Shown here: positions 49,349 to 58,500 of the stretch, piece after piece
Layout of the letters: every line of letters starts with the position of its first letter
Numbering within the stretch: position 1 is the first letter of the stretch
NCBI RefSeq assembly: GCF_002025705.1
Contig: NZ_CP018846.1
Coordinates: forward strand, 5,323,501-5,387,500
From: Pseudomonas putida
GTDB lineage: Bacteria; Pseudomonadota; Gammaproteobacteria; Pseudomonadales; Pseudomonadaceae
Direction: 5' to 3'
Length of the DNA: 64,000 nt
Made by a program: the position numbers and the translations under genes
Notes under the pieces: generated by a model
Told to the model about the DNA's origin: nothing
Database searches by the model: none
What the model saw: only the letters and a program-made list of their open reading frames with translations

Positions 49349-51922
49349 TCAGGCGCCGACGAGTGCCGGTTGGCCTTCATTCTCCGGGTGCAGTGGCAGC
49401 AGCGGCGAATGCGGGTCGTTCTTGATCGAGGCACGCCACACATCGATCCACGCCGCATTGTGCTGCGCCCAGACCTGCTCGTGCAGGCGGCTCAAGGCCA
49501 CCGGGTCGCTGAGCAAGGCCAGGCGGGTATTGAGGTCCAGCCCTTTCGGCCCGGTTTCAAGCGCCTTGGCCACGCGCTCTGCACGCAGCGCCTCGATCGG
49601 CGCAGCCTGACCATGACGGGCAGTGGCCATGGCACAGGCCAGGGCATTCTGCCGTGGGTCGACCACCGCACGCACGAAGCCGTCATGCAGGGCATGCCAG
49701 CGGTTTTCGTGGGTGTACTGGTCGGTCGCCAACAGCTCTTGCGGCGTGGCGTATTCCTCGGGGATGAGGAACAGCTTCTCGTCCTTGGCTGCCAGGCCCA
49801 GGCGCGTGCGGCTGGAGATGACCGATACCGGGATCGACAGCACCAGCGAGCCAACGATCGGCGCCAGCCACCACAGGAAGCTCGGGTTCAGCCACGCCAC
49901 CAACCCGGCCCAGGCGAAGCCCAGCAGGGTCTGTGGGCCATGGCGGCGCAGCGCTTCGCTCCACGGGGTGGAGTCGTCGTCACGCTGCGGCGAGTTCCAG
50001 GTCGCCGCCCAGCCGAGGAACGCGGCCAGCACGAAGCGGGTGTGGAAGATCATCCGTACCGGCGCCAGCAGCATGGAGAACAGCATTTCCATCAGCATCG
50101 ACAGGGTGACCTTGAAGCGCCCGCCAAACTCGACGGCGCCCTTGGCCCAGATCAGGATGACACTAAGCAGCTTGGGCAGGAACAGCAGCACGATGGTGGT
50201 GGAGAACAGCGCCACGGCCTTCTCCGGATGCCATTGCGGCCACAGCGGGTAGAGCTGGTACGGTTCGATGAAGTACTGCGGTTCCATCAGCGTGTTGGTC
50301 GCCAGCAGTGCGGTAGACAGCACCAGGAACAGGAACCACAGCGGCGCCGACAGGTACGACATCACGCCGGTGAGGAACACCGCACGGTGCACCGGGTGCA
50401 TGCCCTTGACCAGGAACAGGCGGAAGTTCATCAGGTTGCCGTGGCACCAGCGGCGGTCGCGCTTGAGCTCGTCGAGCAAGTTCGGCGGCAATTCTTCGTA
50501 GCTGCCCGGCAGGTCATAGGCAATCCACACGCCCCAGCCGGCGCGGCGCATCAGCGCGGCTTCGACGAAGTCGTGGGAGAGAATGGCCCCGGCGAACGCG
50601 CCCTTGCCCGGCAACGGCGCCAGGGCGCAGTGCTCGATGAACGGCTTCATGCGGATGATCGCGTTATGGCCCCAGTAGTGCGACTCGCCCAGCTGCCAGA
50701 AGTGCAGGCCGGCAGTGAACAGCGGGCCGTAAACGCGGGTGGCGAACTGCTGCATGCGCGCATACAGGGTGTCCATGCCCGAGGCTTTCGGCCCGGTCTG
50801 GATGATGCCGGCGTCCGGGTTGGCCTCCATCAGGCGCACCAGGCTGCTCAGGCACTCGCCGCTCATGACACTGTCGGCGTCGAGCACGACCATGTACTTG
50901 TACTCGCCACCCCAGCGACGGCAGAAATCGTCGAGGTTGCCGCTCTTGCGCTTAACGCGACGGCGGCGACGGCGGTAGAAGATGCGGCCAAAGCCCTTGG
51001 TCTCGCGACACACGTCCAGCCAGGCCTGTTGCTCGGCCACGGCGATGTCGGTGTCGTTGGTATCGCTGAGCACAAAGAAGTCGAAGCGGTCGAGGTTGCC
51101 GCTGGCAGCCACCGACTCGAAAGTCGCCCGCAGGCCTGCGAACACACGCGGCACGTCTTCGTTGCAGATCGGCATCACCAGCGCGGTACGCGCCTCGGGT
51201 GCAATCGGCTCGTTGCCTGCACTGCTACCCGAAATCTTGTACTTGTCACGCCCGGTGAGCAGCTCGAGGAAGCCCATCAGGGCGGTCCAGAAACCTGCCG
51301 AGACCCAGCAGAACAGGATACCGAACAGCACCAGGATGGACGTCTGCAACGCATACGGCCAGACCTGCACCACGGTGTCCCACAGCGGCTGCTTGACGAT
51401 TTCGTCCAGGTCGACGAACGACCAGCCCTGGTACGGCAGGATGCCCTTCATGTAGAAGCCGGCGACGATGGTCTGGCCGATCATGAGGGTGAGCAGGATA
51501 TAGCGGCGGATCGAGCCGACCGTACGCCAGCGCGCCGCCGGCAGTTCACGCTTGGGTGGCTGCGGGGCATTGGGGCGGCCGGTCATGCGCCGCCACATGC
51601 GGATCAGCACGTTGGTGCGCCAAGGCTCGGGCACGACTTTGGTGCGTTTGATCGGCGGCGCGATCTTCAGGCACAGGCGGCCGCTGCCGTCGACACCGAG
51701 CATCTCGGCGTCTTCCAGCTCGGCAGCGCTGCCCACGGTCAGGCGGGTGCCAACCGAGGCCTGCACGGCCTCGGTGGCGTTGGCGGCCGGGTTGGCCGCC
51801 AGGCGTTGGTGCAGCTCACCGAACGACGTGCAGCTGGCGAGTTCCGCGCGCTGCTCATCGCTCAGTGGGAGGTGGGCCAGGTATTCGCCAAGCGATTCTG
51901 GCCTTGCGCTTGAGTTACTCAT
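49349..51922 (-). CDS. opgH: glucans biosynthesis glucosyltransferase
   Basis: 857 residues. Inner-membrane GT2-family transferase that makes the linear beta-1,2 glucan backbone of osmoregulated periplasmic glucans from UDP-glucose. Catalytic signatures are VVLDADSVMSGECL (about residue 345), the RDRRWCHGNLMNF motif, and FRQTGPK-type TGPKASGMDT. Several membrane segments (LMIGQTIVAGFYMKGILP, TSILVLFGILFCWVSAGFW, and a C-terminal cluster). Start overlaps the opgG stop (ATGAGTAA), so coupled with it. Confidence 0.96.
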   Translation of the reverse strand: MSNSSARPESLGEYLAHLPLSDEQRAELASCTSFGELHQRLAANPAANATEAVQASVGTRLTVGSAAELEDAEMLGVDGSGRLCLKIAPPIKRTKVVPEPWRTNVLIRMWRRMTGRPNAPQPPKRELPAARWRTVGSIRRYILLTLMIGQTIVAGFYMKGILPYQGWSFVDLDEIVKQPLWDTVVQVWPYALQTSILVLFGILFCWVSAGFWTALMGFLELLTGRDKYKISGSSAGNEPIAPEARTALVMPICNEDVPRVFAGLRATFESVAASGNLDRFDFFVLSDTNDTDIAVAEQQAWLDVCRETKGFGRIFYRRRRRRVKRKSGNLDDFCRRWGGEYKYMVVLDADSVMSGECLSSLVRLMEANPDAGIIQTGPKASGMDTLYARMQQFATRVYGPLFTAGLHFWQLGESHYWGHNAIIRMKPFIEHCALAPLPGKGAFAGAILSHDFVEAALMRRAGWGVWIAYDLPGSYEELPPNLLDELKRDRRWCHGNLMNFRLFLVKGMHPVHRAVFLTGVMSYLSAPLWFLFLVLSTALLATNTLMEPQYFIEPYQLYPLWPQWHPEKAVALFSTTIVLLFLPKLLSVILIWAKGAVEFGGRFKVTLSMLMEMLFSMLLAPVRMIFHTRFVLAAFLGWAATWNSPQRDDDSTPWSEALRRHGPQTLLGFAWAGLVAWLNPSFLWWLAPIVGSLVLSIPVSVISSRTRLGLAAKDEKLFLIPEEYATPQELLATDQYTHENRWHALHDGFVRAVVDPRQNALACAMATARHGQAAPIEALRAERVAKALETGPKGLDLNTRLALLSDPVALSRLHEQVWAQHNAAWIDVWRASIKNDPHSPLLPLHPENEGQPALVGA

Positions 51923-53651
51923 CGGCAGGCAACTGATAGCTCCAGGTCTCGGTCAGCACTTTTTCAGTGGTGGCCGGGGTCCCGTTGGTGGGCGCCGCAT
52001 CGGCGGCAGGTTGTTCGGCCTTGGCTGGCTCCGCCTTGGCGGTCTTCTCATGCTTGGCGTGCTTGGCCGCAGCCTTTTCCTGCTTGGTTTCAGCAGCAGG
52101 CTTGGCCGGCTCGACCGGCACGTCACGCACCAGCGCAGCGCGCATTTCGGTGGACTTGTTGGCTTCCTTGACCTTCAGACGCAGGGTCAGGCGCCAGCCC
52201 TTGGTCTCCGGGTTATAGCGCAGATTGTTCTCGACCACTTCGGCATTGTCGCCAACGCTGATCTGGCTGCGCACTGCGGTGTCTTCCGGCAGGGCGGCCA
52301 ACGCCGGGCCGGCGAAGTCGACCAGGAAGGCGACGCTGCCGTCTGGCTGGCGGATCAGGTTGGACTGCTTGACGTCACCAGTGGAGCGCAGGGTCTGCTT
52401 GACCCAGCCCAGGTCAGGGGCCTGGAACTGCTGCTCGTCGATGGTCCAGTGCAGGCGGTAGGCGTATTCGAACGGCTTGCCTGGCTCAGGCAGCTTCTCC
52501 GGGCTCCAGAAGGCAACGATGTTGTCGTTGGTTTCGTCGGCAGTCGGGATCTCCACCAGGTCGACGGTGCCTTTGCCCCAGTCGCCCTTCGGCTCGATCC
52601 AGGCGCTTGGGCGCTTCTGGTAGTTGTCGTCGAGGTCTTCAAAGTCGCTAAAGGCGCGCTGACGCTGCATCAGGCCGAAACCACGCGGGTTCTCGACACT
52701 GAAGTTGCTCACGGCCAGGTGTTTCGGGTTGTTCAGCGGGCGCCACAGCCACTCACCGTTGCCGGCATGGATCGACAGGCCTTCGGAGTCATGCAGGGCC
52801 GGGCGATAGTTCAGCACCTTGGACGGCTGGTTCGGGCCGAACAGGAACATGCTGGTCAGCGGGGCGATGCCCAGGCGGCTGACTTGGTCACGCAGGAACA
52901 CGCGCGACTGAACGTCGACCACGGTGTCGGTGCCTGGGCGCAGGATCAGCTTGTAAGCGCCGGTGGAGCGCGGCGAGTCCAGCAGGGCGTAAATCACCAG
53001 GTGCTTGTCGGCCGGCTTGGGCTTCTCGACCCAGAACTCGGTGAAGCGCGGGAACTCTTCACCCGACGGCAGCGCGGTGTCGATGGCCAGGCCACGGGCC
53101 GACAGGCCATACACATGGCCCTTGCCGACCACGCGGAAGTAGCTGGCCCCCAGCAGGGTCATGATCTCGTCCTGCTTGTCGGCCTTGTTGATTGGGTAGA
53201 GCACGCGGAAACCGGCGTAACCGAGGTTCTTGACGGTTTCCGGGTCGTGCGGCACGTCACCGAACTCGAAGCGGCTCGGGTCGTACTTGATTTCCTCGAC
53301 ATTGGTAGCGGTGATCTCGTTGATCTTCACCGGGGTGTCGAAGTGCATGCCCTGGTGGTAGAAGGACAGCTTGAACGGCGTCTTGTCCTTGGCCCACTCG
53401 GCCTTTTCCTGCAGGAAGTGAATCTTCTGGTAGTCCGCGAACTTCATGTCGCGGAACGCAGCCGGCAGATTGCTTTTTGGTGCTTCGTATTTCTGGCCGG
53501 CCAGATCCTTTGCCTTGGCTGCAACATCGTCAAGATTGAATGCCCACAGCTGGCCCGCGCTCATCAGGCCGACCAGTGCCACACTGGCCATCAGGGCCTT
53601 GCGCAGCCCGGTGCCGGGGATTCTAGATGCTTTTTGGGGACTAACAATCAC
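51915..53651 (-). CDS. opgG: glucan biosynthesis protein OpgG
   Basis: 578 residues from GTG 53651 (MIVSPQKASRIPGTGLRKAL), chosen because AGGG lies eight bases upstream and this is the family start; the frame is open further upstream without similarity. Signal peptide SVALVGLMSAGQLWAF precedes the periplasmic OpgG fold (KFADYQKIHFLQEKAEW, FKLSFYHQGMHFDTPVKI, WVEKPKPADKHLVIYALLDS). Needed for branching or release of the glucans. The Ala/Lys-rich C-terminal extension (KQEKAAAKHAKHEKTAKAEP) is unusual compared with the shorter E. coli protein. Confidence 0.94.
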   Translation of the reverse strand: MIVSPQKASRIPGTGLRKALMASVALVGLMSAGQLWAFNLDDVAAKAKDLAGQKYEAPKSNLPAAFRDMKFADYQKIHFLQEKAEWAKDKTPFKLSFYHQGMHFDTPVKINEITATNVEEIKYDPSRFEFGDVPHDPETVKNLGYAGFRVLYPINKADKQDEIMTLLGASYFRVVGKGHVYGLSARGLAIDTALPSGEEFPRFTEFWVEKPKPADKHLVIYALLDSPRSTGAYKLILRPGTDTVVDVQSRVFLRDQVSRLGIAPLTSMFLFGPNQPSKVLNYRPALHDSEGLSIHAGNGEWLWRPLNNPKHLAVSNFSVENPRGFGLMQRQRAFSDFEDLDDNYQKRPSAWIEPKGDWGKGTVDLVEIPTADETNDNIVAFWSPEKLPEPGKPFEYAYRLHWTIDEQQFQAPDLGWVKQTLRSTGDVKQSNLIRQPDGSVAFLVDFAGPALAALPEDTAVRSQISVGDNAEVVENNLRYNPETKGWRLTLRLKVKEANKSTEMRAALVRDVPVEPAKPAAETKQEKAAAKHAKHEKTAKAEPAKAEQPAADAAPTNGTPATTEKVLTETWSYQLPADE

Positions 53652-53790
53652 GAGCAACCCTCGCCGAAAACAGATCATGAAACCAACGGCCAGCGACAAA
53701 TGCCGGGTTGGCGAGCACTGTTCGGACCCCATGAGGGCGTAATGATTCCCCAAACAGGTCCAGACAATGCTCGAGTCAGAGTGAAACGAA

Positions 53791-53849
53791 CCTGCGAACG
53801 CAGGCTCACGCAGCGCGCGATTATCCAGCAGGATGCGTTACAACGCATC
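53791..53849. promoter_or_regulatory. two palindromes in the opgG upstream region
   Basis: CCTGCG-AA-CGCAGG (53791-53804) and GATGCGTT-AC-AACGCATC (53832-53849) are near-perfect palindromes 27 bases apart, between the dtd terminator and opgG. The 18-base one has the size of a regulator operator. Neither matches a consensus I can name. Confidence 0.4.
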
Positions 53850-53874
53850 AGGCCGGACCAACTATTTATCGTAC

Positions 53875-53910
53875 AAAACCCCTTGTTTTCCTATAAACAA
53901 AGGGTTTTTT
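53875..53910. terminator. bidirectional intrinsic terminator after dtd
   Basis: ACCCCTTGTTT pairs with AAACAAAGGGT over eleven positions with one C-A mismatch (a G-U wobble on the minus strand). T runs flank it on both strands (TTTTTT on plus after the stem, TTTT on minus). It begins five bases after the dtd stop and should end the pip-dtd transcript. Confidence 0.75.
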
Positions 53911-53914
53911 GACC

Positions 53915-54352
53915 TCATATTTGTAACAAGAATGTCACTGGGCCATCATTGACCAGGTGCACCTGCATATCGGCACCGAAGCGCCCACTTGCCACATCCG
54001 TATGCTGGCCACGCGCCTTGTGCAAAAGATAGTCGAACAATTCGGCCCCGAGCGCCGGTGGCGCCGCGGTCGAGAAGCTCGGGCGCATCCCGCTGCGGGT
54101 ATCGGCCGCCAGGGTGAACTGGGACACCAGCAGCAAACCGCCACCGACATCCTTGAGTGACAGGTTCATCTTGCCCTGCTCGTCACTGAACACCCGATAA
54201 TTGAGCAGCTTGTGCAACAGTTTGTCGGCATGTTCGCGAGTATCTTCAGGCTCGACCGCCACCAGCACCAGCAAACCCTGGTCGATTGCACCGACAATTT
54301 CCCCGCCAACCTCTACGCGTGCGCCACGCACGCGCTGCAACAAGCCCCTCAT
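53915..54352 (-). CDS. dtd: D-aminoacyl-tRNA deacylase
   Basis: 145 residues: MRGLLQRVRGARVEVGGEIV start, SLKDVGGGLLLVSQFTLAAD (the SQFTL motif) and VHLVNDGPVTFLLQI end (the NxGPxT motif), both catalytic-site signatures. It recycles D-aminoacyl-tRNA. Start codon overlaps the stop of pip by four bases. Confidence 0.96.
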   Translation of the reverse strand: MRGLLQRVRGARVEVGGEIVGAIDQGLLVLVAVEPEDTREHADKLLHKLLNYRVFSDEQGKMNLSLKDVGGGLLLVSQFTLAADTRSGMRPSFSTAAPPALGAELFDYLLHKARGQHTDVASGRFGADMQVHLVNDGPVTFLLQI

Positions 54353-55320
54353 GCTTCTTCCAGCGGCAGGTCGAGCAGACGGCGGGCCATCTGGTCGGCT
54401 GCACGCACCAGGGCATCGGTGATACCAGGCTCAGAGGCAGCATGGCCGGCATCACGGATCACCTTCAGTTCGCTGTTCGGCCAAGCCTGGTGCAGCGCCC
54501 AGGCATTGTCCAGCGGGCAGATGACGTCGTAGCGACCATGAACGATCACCGCCGGCAGGTGGGCGATCTTCGGCATGTCGCGAATCAGCTGGTCTGGCTC
54601 CAGGAAAGCGTTGTTCATGAAGTAATGGCATTCGATGCGGGCAATCGACAGCGCGCGCTGCGGCTCGGAGAAGCGGTCGACCACCAACGGGTTGGGGCGC
54701 AGCGTGGCGGTACGGCCTTCCCAGGTGGACCAGGCCTTGGCCGCGTGCATCTGGGCGATCTGGTCGTTGCCGGTCAGGCGCTTGTGGAAGGCCTTGACCA
54801 AGTCACCACGCTCTTCCGGCGGGATCGGCGCGATGTAGTCTTGCCAGTAATCCGGGAACATGCGGCTGGCGCCAGCCTGGTAGAACCACTCGATTTCCTG
54901 CGGGCGGCACAGAAAGATGCCGCGCAGGATCAAGCCGTGCACGCGCTCGGGGTGAGTCTGGGCATAGGCCAGAGCGAGGGTCGAGCCCCACGAGCCGCCG
55001 AACAGCACCCATTTGTCTATCCCCAGGTGCTTGCGGATGCGTTCCAGGTCCTCGACCAGGTGCCAGGTGGTGTTGTTCTCCAGGCTCGCGTGCGGCGTGG
55101 AGCGGCCACAGCCGCGCTGGTCGAAGGTGATGATGCGGTACAGGTTGGGGTCGAAGTAGCAACGGCTCTGGGCGTCGCAACCCGCGCCTGGGCCACCGTG
55201 GATGAACACCACGGGCAGACCTTCCGGCGAGCCGCTTTCATCGACATACAGCACATGCGGCGCTTCTACGGCCAGATCGTGCCGGGCGTAGGGTTTGATC
55301 TGCGGGTAGAGGGTCTGCAT
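54349..55320 (-). CDS. pip: proline iminopeptidase
   Basis: 323 residues from ATG 55320 (MQTLYPQIKPYARHDLAVEA). Alpha/beta hydrolase of peptidase family S33, releasing N-terminal proline. Motifs: VFIHGGPGAGCDAQ oxyanion region, nucleophile Ser in FGGSWGSTLALAYA, Asp in VHGRYDVICPLDNA, His in RDAGHAASEPG. Upstream partner of dtd; terminator after dtd. Confidence 0.95.
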   Translation of the reverse strand: MQTLYPQIKPYARHDLAVEAPHVLYVDESGSPEGLPVVFIHGGPGAGCDAQSRCYFDPNLYRIITFDQRGCGRSTPHASLENNTTWHLVEDLERIRKHLGIDKWVLFGGSWGSTLALAYAQTHPERVHGLILRGIFLCRPQEIEWFYQAGASRMFPDYWQDYIAPIPPEERGDLVKAFHKRLTGNDQIAQMHAAKAWSTWEGRTATLRPNPLVVDRFSEPQRALSIARIECHYFMNNAFLEPDQLIRDMPKIAHLPAVIVHGRYDVICPLDNAWALHQAWPNSELKVIRDAGHAASEPGITDALVRAADQMARRLLDLPLEEA

Positions 55321-55501
55321 CGCGCACTCCGTGTGAGGATTAAGTCTGCCGTTGGGCATCATAAACCTGAATTGCGCTTTGAGCATGCCCTCGTACTGCA
55401 GAGCGTCAAAGTTCGCTCAATCACCGAATAAACATATCTACCGCATGCTGGCCAAGCGTATGGACATAGTCACTGAGCCTTCCACTGCTTATAGGTTCAT
55501 C

Positions 55502-58500
55502 ATGACCATGGATAAAGAAAACAGTATCGCGTACGCGCTGATCGCAGAGAAAACCCCCGAATGGATGAAAACCGCGCCGCCATCTAGCCATGCCCTGATG
55601 AAACAGGTGATCAGCGGCAATGCCGATAAACTGCAACAGGCTTGCCAGGCTGAACCTGCCATTGCCAAGGCACTGGCAACCGAGCATGCGCGCGTGCAGG
55701 CCGCCACGGTTGAAGTACAGGCCCTGTACAAGAACCTGCCGGGCCTGAAAGCATTCGCCAGCGAACTGTTGAACACCGCCATCAAAGACACCTTCGGCTT
55801 CGAGCTGGATGTCTGCACCCACTATCTGCTGGACGTCAGGCACCTCGACCAGCAACCGGGACAAGACATAAGGGCTTACAAACAGGCCACCCATTCCTTG
55901 CTGGAAACTGCGCTGCGAAACTTCGAAGCCAGTGCAGCCGAGCCCGGAGGGATGGATAACGCCAACGCCCTGCTCAAGAAGTCGGTCATCCTCGACTCCA
56001 AAGGCTTCATGGGCACGGTACCAATCCCCAATACCCTCGACATCGCACCCGAGCGTTTTGCCCGCCTGTGCCGCGAGCTGGACATCGGTGGCAAGTACCA
56101 GGCAAAACTGCACTCCATTCACTACAGCGACATCAAGACCGGCGCGACCAACCAGGCGACCTACGAAAAAATTGCCGCGCTCGAACGCTGCCTCTTCACG
56201 CAAAGCCTGCACCTTGCCCGGCTACACAACAACATCAGCCACAGCCTCTATGAGGCAGCCCTGGCACTGCCTCTGGACGCTCCGGTGCAGTCACCCACCC
56301 TCACGTTCAGTGTCCTTTCGTTGTGGGATGTGCAACTGACGCGCCTGCGCCTGTTCGAATACAGGCCAAGCGGAGGGAAAGCCTCGGTGGCGCTTTACAT
56401 TCCTGGCGACGCCGAGACACCGCTGAAAGAGTTCGCATCACAGACAGAAGCCGAGCTATGGCTGCGTGATCGCTTGCTCGACAGAACCGAATACCTCGAA
56501 CACTGCATGAAGGAACGCGACAAGGCCCTCCTGCAGACCAAATTGCTGGACAGGCTGAAGCCTTACACGCTGACGGTGAAAGGTACTCATGAACGTACCG
56601 CAGACCCTCACGCGGTGTTGCACCTGCAAGCACTTCAATTGAGCGGCCCCCTGTTGCAGGGTTTGGTTACGGAGAAAGTCTTCCGCCATGAAGAAGACGC
56701 AGCCTTCCACGCCATTCCGACGACCCTGATCGATACCATCACTGCGGTGTCTTATCGGGAGCACTTGCTGCAAAAAGCCCTGACTGCGCTCAATATCGCC
56801 GGTTTCTTCCTACCCGTCGTCGGCGAGGTCATGCTGGGTGTATGCGCCTTGCAACTGGCTTATGAGGTCTACGAGGGTATCGAAAGCTGGGCACATGACG
56901 ATCAACAGCAGGCTTACCAATACCTGCTGGACGTGGTGGCCAACGTGGCGGAGATGGCAGCGTTCACCCTGGCCATAAAAGCCGTCGGAGGCGGTGTGGG
57001 CGCTGCTGTCGGCGGAGCAGCCGAGCCAGCACCGTTGACCGAGCCCATTCCAGTGGAAACACCTTCATTCATCGAAGAGCTCGACGATGTGGAGCTTCCC
57101 GAGGGCAAGACCAAGCTGTGGCGCGCCGACCTTGCACCCTACGCCCAACCAATCGACATACCCGAGACTCTTCAACCCGACAACCTGGGACTGCGCCATC
57201 ATCAAGGCAGAAGCTGGCTGAAAATCGACGGCCAGGCTTACTCGGTCACGCGGTCGGCCGCAGGCGAAGGCTACCGCATCGAACATCCGACCCGTCCGGA
57301 TGCCTATCAGCCGCCGCTGCGTCACAACGGCGCCGACATCTGGCTACATCCATTGGACCGACCCGAGCAATGGCAGGTAAATGAACTGCTGGGCCGTTCG
57401 GGAGTACGCCACGAGCAAATCGAAGGCGATACCGCAAGACGCCTTTTGCGCATAAGCGACGTCGATGAGGATACCCTGCGCAAAGTGCTCTGCGACAACC
57501 AGCGTTTGCCTGGGCAGCTGGACGATACGTTTGCCCGCTTCAAGCTGTACCAGGCCATCGAGCGGGCCAACCCCTTGGCATTACCTGGAGAGATCCAGCG
57601 CGACTTCCAGCAACAGTATCAGCGTCTTCCCGCAAGCGAGGGGCGTGGTGCCGAAATGATCCGTACGCGCTATCCGAAGCTCCCTTTCCCCGTTATCGAC
57701 GAACTGCTGGGTAATGCCACCGCCAGCGAACTGGGTGAGCTGGGCAATGGCAAGGTCCCGAGGCGCCTGGCCGATGAAGTACGCCTGCTGCAGCAGCAGA
57801 TCAGGCTCAATCGAGCTTACGAAGGGCTGTACCTGGACCGCTTGCGCAATTGGGACACCGATTGCCTGGCACTCCAAACCCTTGAGCGATTGCCCGGTTG
57901 GCCAACGGATATCAGCATTACCCTGAAACAGCGCATGTACTCACCCAGCCAAAGTATCAGCACCGGCCCCGTCGATGCTTTACCAGGCACAACGATAATC
58001 AGTGCTCACGCCGGCTATATAGTCATACGCAGCGAAAGCCCCGAGGCACCGCTGAACGCCCACGCCTCGTTGTATGGCGCATTATTCGAAGCGTTCAGCG
58101 AAACACAGCGCGCGGCGCTCGGAATCGACGATGGGCACGCACTCAAAGCGATGGTTCAGCAAGCCGACCCGTTGCCGCGCCCAGCGCTGAGAAAGGTATT
58201 GGGTATGCAGCAGGTACCCCCCGATTTCCGATCGCCAATGCGCCTGGCCAACGGCCGTATAGGCTACCCCCTAGGCGGCAATCGCACGCGCAACAGCAGT
58301 ATTTCGCGACAAACGCTGCTCGCCAGGATCAGGCAAGTCAGCCTGTACGCCCCCCAGCCGCGCTTTGCTGAACAAATTATGGCTGTACTGGAAGGTCGCA
58401 ATCTCGACCGCACAGCCATCAACGACCAGCTCGACAACCTGCTGGAACAACGCCGCCAATTGCAGTCCAGCCTGAGCAACTGGCGGCAGAGGGCGGCCGT

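Noticed and set aside
49220..53912. Long plus-strand frames (897 and 786 codons) opposite opgH and opgG
   Set aside because: Both are antisense to complete, recognisable glucan genes and show no domains.
55352..55501. 50-codon N-terminal extension of the NEL-type protein
   Set aside because: No ribosome site at its first codon and it overlaps the probable promoter region and the upstream part of pip.
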